NCBI GenBank assembly: GCA_965243285.1
Contig: OZ251537.1
Coordinates: 2,480,001 to 2,544,000, forward strand
Origin: JAHRAW01 sp965243285
GTDB lineage: Bacteria; Pseudomonadota; Gammaproteobacteria; Arenicellales; Poriferihabitantaceae
Direction of reading: 5' to 3'
DNA: 64,000 nucleotides
This document shows, piece after piece, positions 24,353 through 32,924 of the stretch (positions within the stretch are counted from its first letter, which is position 1; every line of letters starts with the position of its first letter). The notes under the pieces were generated by a model, which was not told the origin of the DNA, searched no databases, and saw nothing but the letters and a program-made list of their open reading frames with translations. The translations under genes were made by a program, and so were the position numbers.

Positions 24353-24761
24353 TATCGCGTCCCGGCTGGTTGAGTGAATCGATCAAGCGCGTCATTTCCA
24401 CGCCCTGGCGGATGCTGTGGTCGTATATAAACCGCAGCGCCGGGGTGGTTCGAATGGTGATTTTTTGGCTCAGTAAATGGCGCAAATATTTGCTGGCATG
24501 GTTGAGGGCCTGCTCGATTTGAACATGATCTACGGGCGCACGCGCCGCTTCGGCGCTCTCGCTGGGCTTGGTGCCGGCGCCCCCAATACAAGAGACATAA
24601 ACGCTCGCCTGTTTCAAATCCTTGCTCACGGTGACTGCTGTGATCGACAGCATTCTAAAACGCTGGTCGTCCATTTCACGCGTCAGCAAGGCCGATAACT
24701 CGCGGCGAATGAGCTCGGCGACGCGGCGCGTGCGGTCGATCTCGGGGGCGGCGGCGCGCAT
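24339..24761 (-). CDS. rbfA: Ribosome-binding factor A (RbfA)
   Basis: A 140-residue KH-fold protein that binds the immature 30S subunit and aids 16S 5'-end maturation and cold adaptation. The pattern RVAELIRRELSALLTREMDDQR, then SITAVTVSKDLKQASVYVS, then LSQKITIRTTPALRFIYDHSI is the standard RbfA framework. An insertion after the second strand (GGAGTKPSESAEAARAP) is longer than in E. coli. It lies 45 bp after infB and overlaps truB. Confidence 0.95.
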   Translation of the reverse strand: MRAAAPEIDRTRRVAELIRRELSALLTREMDDQRFRMLSITAVTVSKDLKQASVYVSCIGGAGTKPSESAEAARAPVDHVQIEQALNHASKYLRHLLSQKITIRTTPALRFIYDHSIRQGVEMTRLIDSLNQPGRDSGRH

Positions 24762-24806
24762 CGACTAGATTCGCTCAGACCGGGCCAGAATCAGGCCGAT
24801 TCAAAG

Positions 24807-27389
24807 TTACAACTGCTGCGGGGTTTCGACTATTTCAAACACTTCGATCTGATCGCCGACCTTGATGTCGTTGTAGTTTTTGACGCCGATGCCGCATTCC
24901 ATGCCGTTTTTGACTTCCGTGACATCGTCCTTGAAGCGCCGCAACGAGTCGATGGCGCCGGAAAAAATGACGATGTTGTCGCGCAGCACGCGCACCGGCA
25001 AATTGCGCTTGACCACGCCGTCCATCACATAACTGCCGGCGATGGCGCCGATTTTTGGCGCCTTGAAAACCTCGCGCACCTCGACCAAGCCGACATGCTC
25101 CTCTTTGATGAGCGGCGACAACATGCCCGATATGGACGCCTTCACCAGATCCACCACATCGTAAATCACAGTGCAGTAGTGCACCCCGACGCCCTCGCTT
25201 TCGATGAGTTTTCGGGCACTGGCATCGGCGCGCACATTGAAAGCGATGATGCTGGCGCCGGCCGCCATGGCGAGGTTTAAGTCGGATTCATTGATGCCGC
25301 CTACCATGCCGTGCACCACCTTGACGCGCACATCATCGATGGACATTTTTTCCAGGGCGTCGGAAATCGCCTCCACCGAGCCTTGCACATCGGCCTTGAC
25401 CAACAAGTTCAGTGATTGCATTTCGCGCTCGCCCATGCGGTTGAACGCGCTCTCCAGATTGAATTTTTGCTGTTTGGCGAGTTTCACCTCTTTGTATTTG
25501 CTCTGGCGATGCAGCGCGATTTCGCGCGCTTTGCGCTCGTCGGCGACCACGATGAATTCATCGCCGGCCACCGGCACGCCGGTGAGGCCTTGGATTTCCA
25601 CCGGCGTGGACGGCCCGGCTTGGCTCGTCAGATTGCCCAGATGGTCGCTCAACACGCGCACCCGACCGCTTTCGCGCCCGGCCAAAATGGTATCGCCCTT
25701 GCGCAGCACGCCGTGTTGCACCAACGCCGTGGCCACTGGCCCGCGCCCTTTGTCGAGGCGCGCTTCCACCACTTGGCCGCTCGCCGGGCCGGTGGCGCGG
25801 GCTTTTAAATCCATCACTTCGGCCTGCAGCAGCACCGCGTCTAACAACGCGTCCACGCCTTGCCCGGTGCTGGCCGAGACTTCGTTCATCAACACATCGC
25901 CGCCCCATTGTTCGCCGATGATGCCTTGCGCCGAGAGTTCTTGGCGCACTTTTTCCACATCGGCTTGCTCGCGGTCGATTTTATTAATGGCGACGATTAT
26001 CGGCGCCGCGGCGGCGCGCGCATGGCTTATCGCCTCGATGGTTTGCGGTTTCACGCCGTCGTCCGCCGCCACCACCAAAATCACCAAATCGGTGCTGCGG
26101 GCGCCGCGCACGCGCATGGCCGAAAAGGCCTCATGGCCGGGGGTATCGAGAAAACAAATGTCACCCTTGGGCAATTTAACTTTGTAGGCGCCGATGTGCT
26201 GGGTGATGCCGCCAGCCTCGCCGCTGGCGACCTTGGCATCGCGAATGTAATCCAGCAATGAGGTTTTGCCGTGGTCCACATGCCCCATGACGGTCACCAC
26301 CGGCGAGCGCGGCGCCAATTCTTGTCCTGCGGTTTCCTTGGCCAGCAATAACGCCTCGGGGTCTTGGGTGGCGGCGGCGTGCGCCACATGCTTCATTTCC
26401 TCCACTAACAGCATGGCGGTGTCTTGGTCTAACAATTGATTGATGGTGACCATGGAGCCCATGCTCATCATGGTCTTAATCACCTCGGCCGCCTTGATAG
26501 ACATCGCTTGCGCCAGTTCGCCGACGCTGATGGTCTCCGGCACGCTGACCTCATGCACTACCGGCTCGGTGGGTTTGGCGAAGCCGTGCGCATCGGAAAT
26601 GGTCGAGGAAATTTTCACCGGCTTGCGGCGCGGCTTGCGGCGCGCTTTGCCGCCGCGCCCGCGGGTGACATGCAGTTCGGCGCGTCCGGCCGCCGCGCCT
26701 TTGCTCTTCTTGCCTTTTGGGGGGCGTTTTCGCACGGCCCTTTCCGGCGCCGGAGTCGATGTCTTTGCCGCCGGAGTCGATGCCTTCGGCGGCGTTGACG
26801 CGGCCTCGGCGGCGGCTTTTTCGGCCGGCTTGTTCTCCTCGCTGGCCTCGGCTTCAGTATCCGCCGCTTTTTGCTCTTCTAATGCCGCGGTCTTCGCCGC
26901 CGCTTGCGCTTCTTGCTCGACGCGCTGGCGTTGCGTTTGTTCGGCTAGCTGCTGGGCGTCGACCTGGGCTTGTTGCTCGGCCTCGGCCTCGCGCCGGCGC
27001 TGCTCGTGCTCGGTTTGACGGGCTTCGTCCTGCTGCGCCAACAGCCGCGCTTGTTCGACTTTTTCGGCATCGATGACGCTGCGTTTTACAAAAGTGCGGC
27101 GCTTCTTGACCTCGACCTGCACCGTGCGCGCCGCGCCGGTGCGCGATGTCTGCCTGATTTCGTTGGTGGTTTTTCGCGTCAGCGTAATTTGCTGGCGCGG
27201 CCCGGGGCGCTCGGCAGCGCGCTCGGCTTTATCGTCCTTTAGAAACTTCAGCCAGGCGGATTTATCCTCATTGCTCAGCAAACTTTCTTGGTTTTTTCCA
27301 GCGATGCCGGCGTTGGACAATTGGTCGAGCAATTTCTCGACGCTGACGCCGATTTGCTGGGCGAAATCGCGGACGGAGACTTGGGACAT
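24807..27389 (-). CDS. infB: Translation initiation factor IF-2 (InfB)
   Basis: An 860-residue GTPase that places initiator tRNA on the 30S subunit and promotes subunit joining. The order is an IF2_N domain (MSQVSVRDFAQQIGVSVEKLLDQL), a long charged Ala/Glu/Gln-rich coiled region with Pro/Thr/Lys repeats, a second IF2_N segment (ETISVGELAQAMSIKAAEVIKTMMSMG), the G domain with GHVDHGKTSL, DTPGHEAF and NKID, then two beta-barrel domains. ATG 27389 is the family start; the longest frame begins 15 codons earlier. It follows nusA by 37 bp. Confidence 0.97.
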   Translation of the reverse strand: MSQVSVRDFAQQIGVSVEKLLDQLSNAGIAGKNQESLLSNEDKSAWLKFLKDDKAERAAERPGPRQQITLTRKTTNEIRQTSRTGAARTVQVEVKKRRTFVKRSVIDAEKVEQARLLAQQDEARQTEHEQRRREAEAEQQAQVDAQQLAEQTQRQRVEQEAQAAAKTAALEEQKAADTEAEASEENKPAEKAAAEAASTPPKASTPAAKTSTPAPERAVRKRPPKGKKSKGAAAGRAELHVTRGRGGKARRKPRRKPVKISSTISDAHGFAKPTEPVVHEVSVPETISVGELAQAMSIKAAEVIKTMMSMGSMVTINQLLDQDTAMLLVEEMKHVAHAAATQDPEALLLAKETAGQELAPRSPVVTVMGHVDHGKTSLLDYIRDAKVASGEAGGITQHIGAYKVKLPKGDICFLDTPGHEAFSAMRVRGARSTDLVILVVAADDGVKPQTIEAISHARAAAAPIIVAINKIDREQADVEKVRQELSAQGIIGEQWGGDVLMNEVSASTGQGVDALLDAVLLQAEVMDLKARATGPASGQVVEARLDKGRGPVATALVQHGVLRKGDTILAGRESGRVRVLSDHLGNLTSQAGPSTPVEIQGLTGVPVAGDEFIVVADERKAREIALHRQSKYKEVKLAKQQKFNLESAFNRMGEREMQSLNLLVKADVQGSVEAISDALEKMSIDDVRVKVVHGMVGGINESDLNLAMAAGASIIAFNVRADASARKLIESEGVGVHYCTVIYDVVDLVKASISGMLSPLIKEEHVGLVEVREVFKAPKIGAIAGSYVMDGVVKRNLPVRVLRDNIVIFSGAIDSLRRFKDDVTEVKNGMECGIGVKNYNDIKVGDQIEVFEIVETPQQL

Positions 27390-27426
27390 GGGAGATGCTC
27401 GGGGGGTTGTCAACCGCGGCGTAAAT

Positions 27427-28908
27427 TTAGGCAAACATCGGCGCCCGCGCCGTCATGATGAGCTCGCTGGCGCGCTCGCGTTCGATATCGATGATGTCGA
27501 GCACTTCGTCTACCGCGCAATCCGCCAGATCTTCCATGGAGCGCACCCCGTTGGCGGCCAGGGCGCGCGCGGTGTCTTCGTCCATGCCCGCCATGCCGAG
27601 CAAATCCTCCTCGGGTTCCTTTTTCTCTTGCATGGCGATGGCGCTGTTCAGCAAAGCGTCTTGGGCGCGGTTGCGCAACTCGTCCACCAAGGTTTCGTCG
27701 AATTCCTCGATGTCGAGAATTTCCTGCCGCGGCACATAGGCAATCTCCTCCAAGGAATTGAACCCTTCTTGGGCGAGAATGCTGGCCACATTTTCGTCGA
27801 TGGCGAGTTGCTGCATGAAACTTTCGATTAATTTTTTTTGCTCGGCCTCTTGCTTCGCGGTCGCATCCTCGTCGGTCATCAGATTCAATTCCCAGCCGGT
27901 CAACTCCGAGGCCAAGCGCACATTTTGCCCGCCGCGACCGATGGCGCGCGACAGGTTTTCCTCCGTGACCACCACATCCATGGTCTTTAGGTCTTCATCC
28001 ACATAAAGGTACTCCACTTCCGCCGGAGCCAGCGCTTGCATGACGAACTCGGCGCTGTTTTCCGACCATATGATGATGTCGACGCGCTCGCCGGCGATTT
28101 CATTGGAGACGCTCTGCACCCGCGAGCCGCGAATGCCGACGCAGGCGCCGACCGGGTCCACATTGGCGTCATTGCTGCGCACTGAAATTTTAGCGCGCGA
28201 GCCGGGGTCGCGGGCGGCGCCGATGATGTCGATGATGCCATCGCCGACCTCGGGCACCTCGAGTTTGAATAATTCAATCAAAAACGCCGGCGTCAACCGA
28301 TTCAACACCAGTTGCGGCCCGCGCGCCTCGGTGTCGATTTCCTGCAACAAGGCGCGAATGCGATCGCCGGGACGCAATCCTTCGCGCGGAATCATGCCGC
28401 TCTTCGGCAGCAGCGCCTCGGTGTCGCCTAAGTCTACGATGGCGTTGCCCTTTTCCAGGCGTTTCACGGTGCCGGCAATCAACACGCCGAATTTATCCTG
28501 ATAACGCTCGGCGATTTGCACCCGCCCGGCTTCGCGCACCTTCTGCATAATGACCTGCTTGGCGGCTTGGGCGGCGATGCGGCCGAACTCGACCTTTTCC
28601 ATCGGCGCATCGATGGTTTCGCCGATTTCGATGTCGACCCGGGTTTTGCGCGCCTCGCTGAGCGTAGTCTGCCGTTCGGGGAATTCCATTTCCGCATCGT
28701 CGGCGAGCACTTCCCAGACGCGGAAACTATCGTAGTCGCCGCTGTCACGGCGGATGCGCACGCGCGCGTCGATGTCTTCGCCATGCCACTTACGCACCGC
28801 GGTGGCCAAGGCCGCTTCTATGGCGTTGAAGATAATCTCGCGGTCGAGATCTTTCTCGCGCGAGACCACTTCCGCCATCAGCAGAATTTCGTTGTTGGTA
28901 ATCGTCAT
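27427..28908 (-). CDS. nusA: Transcription termination/antitermination factor NusA
   Basis: A 493-residue RNA polymerase-binding factor. The order is an N-terminal RNAP-binding domain, an S1 domain, KH1 (SVRSNDANVDPVGACVGIRGSR), KH2 (EENLSRAIGRGGQNVRLASELTG) and two acidic C-terminal repeats. The start at ATG 28908 (MTITNNEILLMAEVVSREKDL) gives a length close to E. coli NusA (495). An alternative ATG at 29001 shares a base with the rimP stop (TGATG), would couple translation, and would add 31 residues not seen in the family. Confidence 0.95.
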   Translation of the reverse strand: MTITNNEILLMAEVVSREKDLDREIIFNAIEAALATAVRKWHGEDIDARVRIRRDSGDYDSFRVWEVLADDAEMEFPERQTTLSEARKTRVDIEIGETIDAPMEKVEFGRIAAQAAKQVIMQKVREAGRVQIAERYQDKFGVLIAGTVKRLEKGNAIVDLGDTEALLPKSGMIPREGLRPGDRIRALLQEIDTEARGPQLVLNRLTPAFLIELFKLEVPEVGDGIIDIIGAARDPGSRAKISVRSNDANVDPVGACVGIRGSRVQSVSNEIAGERVDIIIWSENSAEFVMQALAPAEVEYLYVDEDLKTMDVVVTEENLSRAIGRGGQNVRLASELTGWELNLMTDEDATAKQEAEQKKLIESFMQQLAIDENVASILAQEGFNSLEEIAYVPRQEILDIEEFDETLVDELRNRAQDALLNSAIAMQEKKEPEEDLLGMAGMDEDTARALAANGVRSMEDLADCAVDEVLDIIDIERERASELIMTARAPMFA

Positions 28909-29000
28909 AGGTCGTTCACCAGTATGCTTCATCGCCATGTCGCCGTTCAAATTGGTCGCCGATGACTCGCCTGGCAACTTATCTCGCGACCGTCCGGCCA

Positions 29001-29528
29001 TCAAAACACCGCTTCGAGCCGCGCCGTGTCTATATCTTCATAGGCCAGTTCATAACGCTCGCCATCCACCAATAATGTCGCCCGGCCGGCGGCATCGGCA
29101 TCGGCGGCCGCCAATTCACCGCTGAAGCGCCGCCGCCCGTCGGGGCGCGCGCCAGCCTTCATCACCACCTGCGCCCGACTGCCGACGAAGCGTCGAAAAT
29201 GCGCCGGCTTGGCCAGCGGCCGGTCCAACCCCGGCGACGACACCTCCAACCGATAGGCCGAGGGCAATGCGTCGTCCACATCCAACGCGATGCTCAGCCG
29301 ACGACTGACGGCTACGCAGTCGTCCACCTGGATGCCGCCGGGGGCATCGATATACACCCGCAACACCAACTCGCCCTCCAGCCGCCGTAATTCCAAGTGC
29401 GCCAGCTCATAATCCAGCGCCTCGACCAACGGCTCTAGTAAATTTCGCAAAGCCGGCAAACCTCGCGAGGCGGCGTTGGCCGTGCCACTGGGCGGCGGGT
29501 TGCGCATGGTCATGTCTTCACCCCGCAC
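29001..29528 (-). CDS. rimP: Ribosome maturation factor RimP
   Basis: A 175-residue factor needed for 30S maturation. LEPLVEALDYELAHLELRRLEGELVLRVYIDAPGGIQVDDCVAVSRRLSIALD and the motif YRLEVSSPGLDRPL are characteristic. The first M is in MRGEDMTMRNPPP; the conserved domain begins about residue 24, so a start at one of the later Met codons is possible. It is the first protein gene of the rimP-nusA-infB-rbfA-truB operon, downstream of the initiator tRNA. Confidence 0.94.
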   Translation of the reverse strand: MRGEDMTMRNPPPSGTANAASRGLPALRNLLEPLVEALDYELAHLELRRLEGELVLRVYIDAPGGIQVDDCVAVSRRLSIALDVDDALPSAYRLEVSSPGLDRPLAKPAHFRRFVGSRAQVVMKAGARPDGRRRFSGELAAADADAAGRATLLVDGERYELAYEDIDTARLEAVF

Positions 29529-29594
29529 ACCAAATGACTAATCGCCCAATTGCCCGCTGAAACCGCCTCGCTTAAATCACCGCACTTAACTCAC

Positions 29595-29627
29595 CTATCG
29601 GCCGCCTATCGGCCGCCTATCGCGCCC
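29595..29627. repeat. Tandem repeat of an 11-bp unit upstream of rimP
   Basis: The unit CCTATCGGCCG occurs twice in full and then partially (CCTATCGCGCC). It lies between the tRNA-fMet terminator and rimP. It has the same 11-bp period as the arrays at 22416, 29883 and 42937, but unrelated sequence. Confidence 0.7.
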
Positions 29628-29660
29628 GTCAGATTCGCATTTTGGGCGCGCCTGATACAT

Positions 29661-29684
29661 AAAACCCCGCTTGTAGCGGGGCTT
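29661..29684 (-). terminator. Rho-independent terminator after tRNA-fMet
   Basis: Read on the minus strand, GCCCCGC, a short TACAA loop and GCGGGGTTTT form a stem of at least 6 G:C pairs followed by four T. It lies 44 bp beyond the tRNA 3' end and about 130 bp before rimP. It would end or attenuate transcription into the rimP-nusA operon. Confidence 0.75.
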
Positions 29685-29727
29685 TGCGCCGACCTATCGC
29701 AACCTATGCGATGCTGGCTTCAAGTAT

Positions 29728-29804
29728 TGGTAGCGGGGGCAGGATTTGAACCTGCGACCTTCGGGTTATGAGCCCGACGAGCTGCCAGACTGCTCCACCC
29801 CGCA
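29728..29804 (-). tRNA. Initiator tRNA-fMet (anticodon CAT)
   Basis: A 77-nt cloverleaf with encoded CCA. The anticodon stem TCGGG/CCCGA encloses CTCATAA, giving the three consecutive G:C pairs that mark initiator tRNAs. The acceptor stem pairs GCGGGG with CCCCGC, leaving T1 opposite T72. Initiators need an unpaired or weak 1-72 position for formylation; the usual mismatch is C:A, so T:T is unusual. Location upstream of rimP matches metY of E. coli. Confidence 0.96.
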
Positions 29805-29816
29805 TCAAGGCGCGGA

Positions 29817-29846
29817 ATTATACCCAAGCGGCGAGTCTAATTACAA
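29817..29846 (-). promoter_or_regulatory. Sigma-70 promoter of tRNA-fMet
   Basis: On the minus strand a perfect TATAAT (29822-29817) lies 18 bp downstream of TTGTAA (29846-29841). The predicted start, about 7 bp after the -10 box, is a few bases before the tRNA 5' end at 29804. Confidence 0.75.
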
Positions 29847-29882
29847 TTATTTTTCGACTATTTCCAGGTTAATTTTTAGTTA

Positions 29883-29926
29883 ATTTTGGGCTGATTTTGG
29901 GCTGATTTTGGGCTGATTTTGGGCTG
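29883..29926. repeat. Tandem repeat, four copies of an 11-bp unit
   Basis: The unit ATTTTGGGCTG is repeated four times perfectly between the cysS stop and the tRNA-fMet promoter. Partial copies flank it (TTAATTTTTAG before, ATTTTTCAGGCG after). It has no coding role. Confidence 0.9.
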
Positions 29927-29980
29927 ATTTTTCAGGCGATTTTGGGGTGGTTTATTGCCCATGGGCGGCGCTTAGGGTTT

Positions 29981-31411
29981 TTACGATGACGGCCGGCGCG
30001 GCCTCACAGCGCTGCCGGCGGCGGAGTCGTCGATGGCAAAACCGCGGGCATGAATCGCCTCGCGCAGGCGGTCGGCGGCGGCCCAATCGCCATTGGCGCG
30101 GGCCGTGGCGCGCTGCTCGGCCAGCGCGGCGACGGCTACCGGAAGGTCCACCGCCGGCGGCCGCCACGCCGCCAGCCCTAAGCCCAGGGCCGCATCGAAA
30201 CGCAACAAGGTGGCTTTTTTGACCGCCGCCGGCTGAGCGCTTTTCGCCATGCCCCACAGCGCCGCCAAGGCCCTCGGCGTATTCAAATCGCTGCCCATGG
30301 CGGCTTCGAAACTCGCCATCGAGACCGCGTCCACAGCCGCGCTATCGGCGCCGCAATCACCATCGGCAGCACCCCATGAATGCGCCAAATCACGCAATCT
30401 CGATAACGCCGCCGCGGCCGCATCCAGGCTGGCCCAGGTGAATTTCAGGTCACTGCGATAGTGCGCGGTGAGGCATAGGTAGCGGTAACTCAGCGCGTCA
30501 TAACCGCGTTCGAGCAACGCCGCCAGGCGTAGGAAATCGCCGCTAGATTTGGACATTTTCGCGTCCTCGACTTCGAGAAAATAGCCGTGCATCCAAAAAT
30601 TCGCCAGGGTGGTGCCATAGCACACCTCGGCTTGGGCGATTTCATTGCAGTGATGCACCGCAATGTGGTCTTTGCCGCCGCAGTGAATGTCGAAATTCGC
30701 GCCCAAATATTTGACCGCCATGGCCGAGCATTCGATATGCCAGCCGGGGAAGCCGACCCCCCATGGGCTGTCCCATTCCATCTGCCGGGCCATCTGGCCG
30801 GGGTGGCCGGCGCGCGCTGGCGGGCTGAATTTCCACAGCGCGAAATCCGTGGCGTGGCGCTTGTCGCCGATGTCGACGCGCGCTCCGGCGTTCAGGCCGG
30901 CGATGTCGAGGCGCGCCAGGCGACCGTAACTCGGCAGTTTGGAGGTATCGAAATACACGCCGTCGGCGGTGCGATAAGTGAAACCGCGGCCCTCGATGTC
31001 CTCGATGGCGCTGATTTGCTCGGCAATGTGGTCGGTGGCGCGGCACCACACCGTGGGCGCTAAAATATTCAGCCACCGAAAATCTTGCTTGAAGGCGGCG
31101 GTATATAAATCGGCGATTTCCCAAGCGCTTTTGCCGACGCGGCGGGCGCCTTGCTCGACCTTGTCATCGCCGCAATCGGCGTCCGAGGTGAGATGCCCGA
31201 CATCAGTGATGTTGATGACATGCAACACCTCGTAGCCGCAAAACTCCAAAGTGCGACGCAGCACATCCTCAAAAATATAGGTGCGCAGGTTGCCGATGTG
31301 GGCGTAGTCATACACCGTCGGCCCGCAGGCGTACATACCCACCCGAGTGCCGGCCAGCGGCGCGAAAAGATGCCGGCGGCGGCGATAGGTGTCGTATAAC
31401 TCGAGTTTCAT
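29981..31411 (-). CDS. cysS: Cysteinyl-tRNA synthetase
   Basis: A 476-residue class I synthetase charging tRNA-Cys. The zinc/cysteine site CGPTVYD (Cys near residue 28), the HIGH-type motif AHIGNLRTY, GWHIECSAMA, HCGGKDHIAVHHCNE and the KMSKS loop are intact. ATG 31411 (MKLELYDTYRRRR) is the family start; the longest frame would add 27 residues overlapping the lpxH promoter. It is divergent from lpxH with 80 bp between starts. Confidence 0.97.
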   Translation of the reverse strand: MKLELYDTYRRRRHLFAPLAGTRVGMYACGPTVYDYAHIGNLRTYIFEDVLRRTLEFCGYEVLHVINITDVGHLTSDADCGDDKVEQGARRVGKSAWEIADLYTAAFKQDFRWLNILAPTVWCRATDHIAEQISAIEDIEGRGFTYRTADGVYFDTSKLPSYGRLARLDIAGLNAGARVDIGDKRHATDFALWKFSPPARAGHPGQMARQMEWDSPWGVGFPGWHIECSAMAVKYLGANFDIHCGGKDHIAVHHCNEIAQAEVCYGTTLANFWMHGYFLEVEDAKMSKSSGDFLRLAALLERGYDALSYRYLCLTAHYRSDLKFTWASLDAAAAALSRLRDLAHSWGAADGDCGADSAAVDAVSMASFEAAMGSDLNTPRALAALWGMAKSAQPAAVKKATLLRFDAALGLGLAAWRPPAVDLPVAVAALAEQRATARANGDWAAADRLREAIHARGFAIDDSAAGSAVRPRRPSS

Positions 31412-31476
31412 GGTCGCCGTGGTGTCGTGGGGGCAGCGGGAGTCAGCCGCGTGGCTGCGGAAGTCGCGAGCGCGGA

Positions 31477-31485
31477 TGCTACAAT
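31477..31485 (+). promoter_or_regulatory. Extended -10 promoter directly upstream of lpxH
   Basis: TGCTACAAT carries an extended -10 element (TG-n-TACAAT). The expected start, about 7 bp further on, coincides with the ATG at 31492, and there is no Shine-Dalgarno sequence before that ATG. The mRNA could be leaderless. No clear -35 box is visible. Confidence 0.45.
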
Positions 31486-31491
31486 AGAGCA

Positions 31492-32217
31492 ATGCGCGTC
31501 GCTTTTATTTCCGATGTCCATCTCACGCCGCAGAACCCGTCGTCGCAGCATCGATTCGAGGAATTTATGCGCGCCGCCGGCCGGCTGCTGCAGCGATTGT
31601 ACATCCTCGGCGATTTATTCGACTACTGGGTGGGCGATGATGGCGCCGACGCGTTAGGCCAGGCGCCGGCCGAGGCGGCGTTGCGCGACGCCATCGCGGC
31701 CGGGGTCGAGGTTTTTTTCATGCGCGGCAATCGGGATTTTTTGGTCGGCGACGATTTCGCGCGCCGCGTCGGCTGCGCTATATTGCCGGACCCGACCCTC
31801 ATCACCCTCGGCCAGCGGCGGCTGTTACTCAGCCATGGCGATAGGCTGTGCACTGATGATATCGAACATCAACAGGCGCGACAGCAGATGTTATCAGCCA
31901 AATGGCAGCGTGCCTTTTTGCGCCAACCGCTGGCGCAGCGCATGGATGTCGCAGCCCAACTTCGCCGCCAAAGCGAGGCCGACAAGCGCACCAAAAGCGC
32001 GGCCTTGATGGATGTCAACCAAGCGGCAGTGCAAACGCTGATGCGCCGCCATGCGGTCGCCACGCTGGTGCACGGCCATACCCATCGCCCGGCGGTGCAT
32101 CGGTTTGACCTCGACGCCAAACCGGCCTGGCGCTATGTGTTAGGCGATTGGTATACCCAAAACAGCGCGCTGTATTATCATGACGGCAGTCTGGCGTTCA
32201 AAAAACCGCTACCGTAA
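31492..32217 (+). CDS. lpxH: UDP-2,3-diacylglucosamine diphosphatase (LpxH)
   Basis: A 241-residue metallophosphoesterase that cleaves UDP-2,3-diacylglucosamine to lipid X at the inner face of the cytoplasmic membrane, in lipid A synthesis. Metal-ligand motifs are SDVHL (Asp8, His10), GDLFDYW (Asp41), GNRDF (Asn79), LSHGDRLCTDD and HGHTHRPAVH. Length matches E. coli LpxH (240). It confirms an outer membrane with lipid A. Translation may start from a leaderless mRNA (see promoter). Confidence 0.96.
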   Translation: MRVAFISDVHLTPQNPSSQHRFEEFMRAAGRLLQRLYILGDLFDYWVGDDGADALGQAPAEAALRDAIAAGVEVFFMRGNRDFLVGDDFARRVGCAILPDPTLITLGQRRLLLSHGDRLCTDDIEHQQARQQMLSAKWQRAFLRQPLAQRMDVAAQLRRQSEADKRTKSAALMDVNQAAVQTLMRRHAVATLVHGHTHRPAVHRFDLDAKPAWRYVLGDWYTQNSALYYHDGSLAFKKPLP

Positions 32218-32340
32218 AACAGCGCCGATGCACAGTTTATCGCTGCGCAAGTGCGGCCGCCATACATACCGTACATATCGAAATATGAAGCAATATATGA
32301 CCCAATAGCCATGATTTTGCTCCACCTATACATAATATAT

Positions 32341-32811
32341 GGGAGTTATGACCTAAATCCTCATTATTAGGTTGCTATTTCGGGGATTGATTTTGTTTTT
32401 TAGATTTTTGCTGTTGCTTTTGCTTTGGTTTTGGTTTTTGGCTTTGGCTTTTGCTTTTCACTTTTGGCTTTTCGCTTTTGATGTGGCTTTGATGTTGATG
32501 TTGATGTTGATGTTGATGTTGTATCTTTTAACTCATCTTTTGTGGCTGATGAGGGGGAATTTAAAGACAAAAACGACAATCGAAAATCAAAAGTCGAGTA
32601 AAACCTAACATTAAAGATATCCCCCCCACCCAAACTGGCAAAAAGATGCCAGTTTGGGTTACCCACCAAAGCAGCCCACGCCTGTCGGCGCGGCTCTGCT
32701 TTGGCTCCCCCTCCCGAAAAAGCAGGGGGGAGCAAAGACTAAAGCCAAAAGCCAAAAGCCAAATCAAAATCAAAACCAAACGCACCGTGCAGATTTAGAT
32801 ATATAAATCCC
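32341..32811. repeat. Interspersed TIR element E4
   Basis: The left end GGGAGTTATGACCTAAATCC is at 32341; the right end, starting GCAGATTTAGATATATAAAT, is at 32789-32811. From left to right it has a CTTTTGC/GGCTTTT tract, a GATGTT repeat (about 32489-32520), a segment conserved with E7 and E8 (ATCTTTTAACTCAT through CTAACATTAAAGATAT), a hairpin module and an AAAGCC tract. A/T dinucleotide repeats flank both sides. No gene is visible in the 707-bp gap. Confidence 0.75.
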
Positions 32812-32857
32812 ATATATATACATGTACATATATATATACATGTACATATATATGTAT
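32812..32857. repeat. AT-rich palindromic repeat upstream of the first TMTC-like gene
   Basis: Two copies of ATATATATACATGTACAT lie head to tail. Each is centred on the palindrome TACATGTA, so the whole 46-bp stretch is nearly self-complementary. It directly follows element E4 and ends about 70 bp before the ATG at 32925, where it may affect transcription or be an easily melted region. Confidence 0.7.
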
Positions 32858-32924
32858 CGTCGCCCTATTCCGCTGCCGGGTTTTTTAACATCCACCTAAA
32901 CCGGCCCGGTCCACGCCCATCATC

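Noticed and set aside
29550..29771. A 73-codon reading frame ending in AGAGFEPATFGL
   Set aside because: This is the common spurious peptide made by translating the antisense of a tRNA; it overlaps the initiator tRNA and its terminator.
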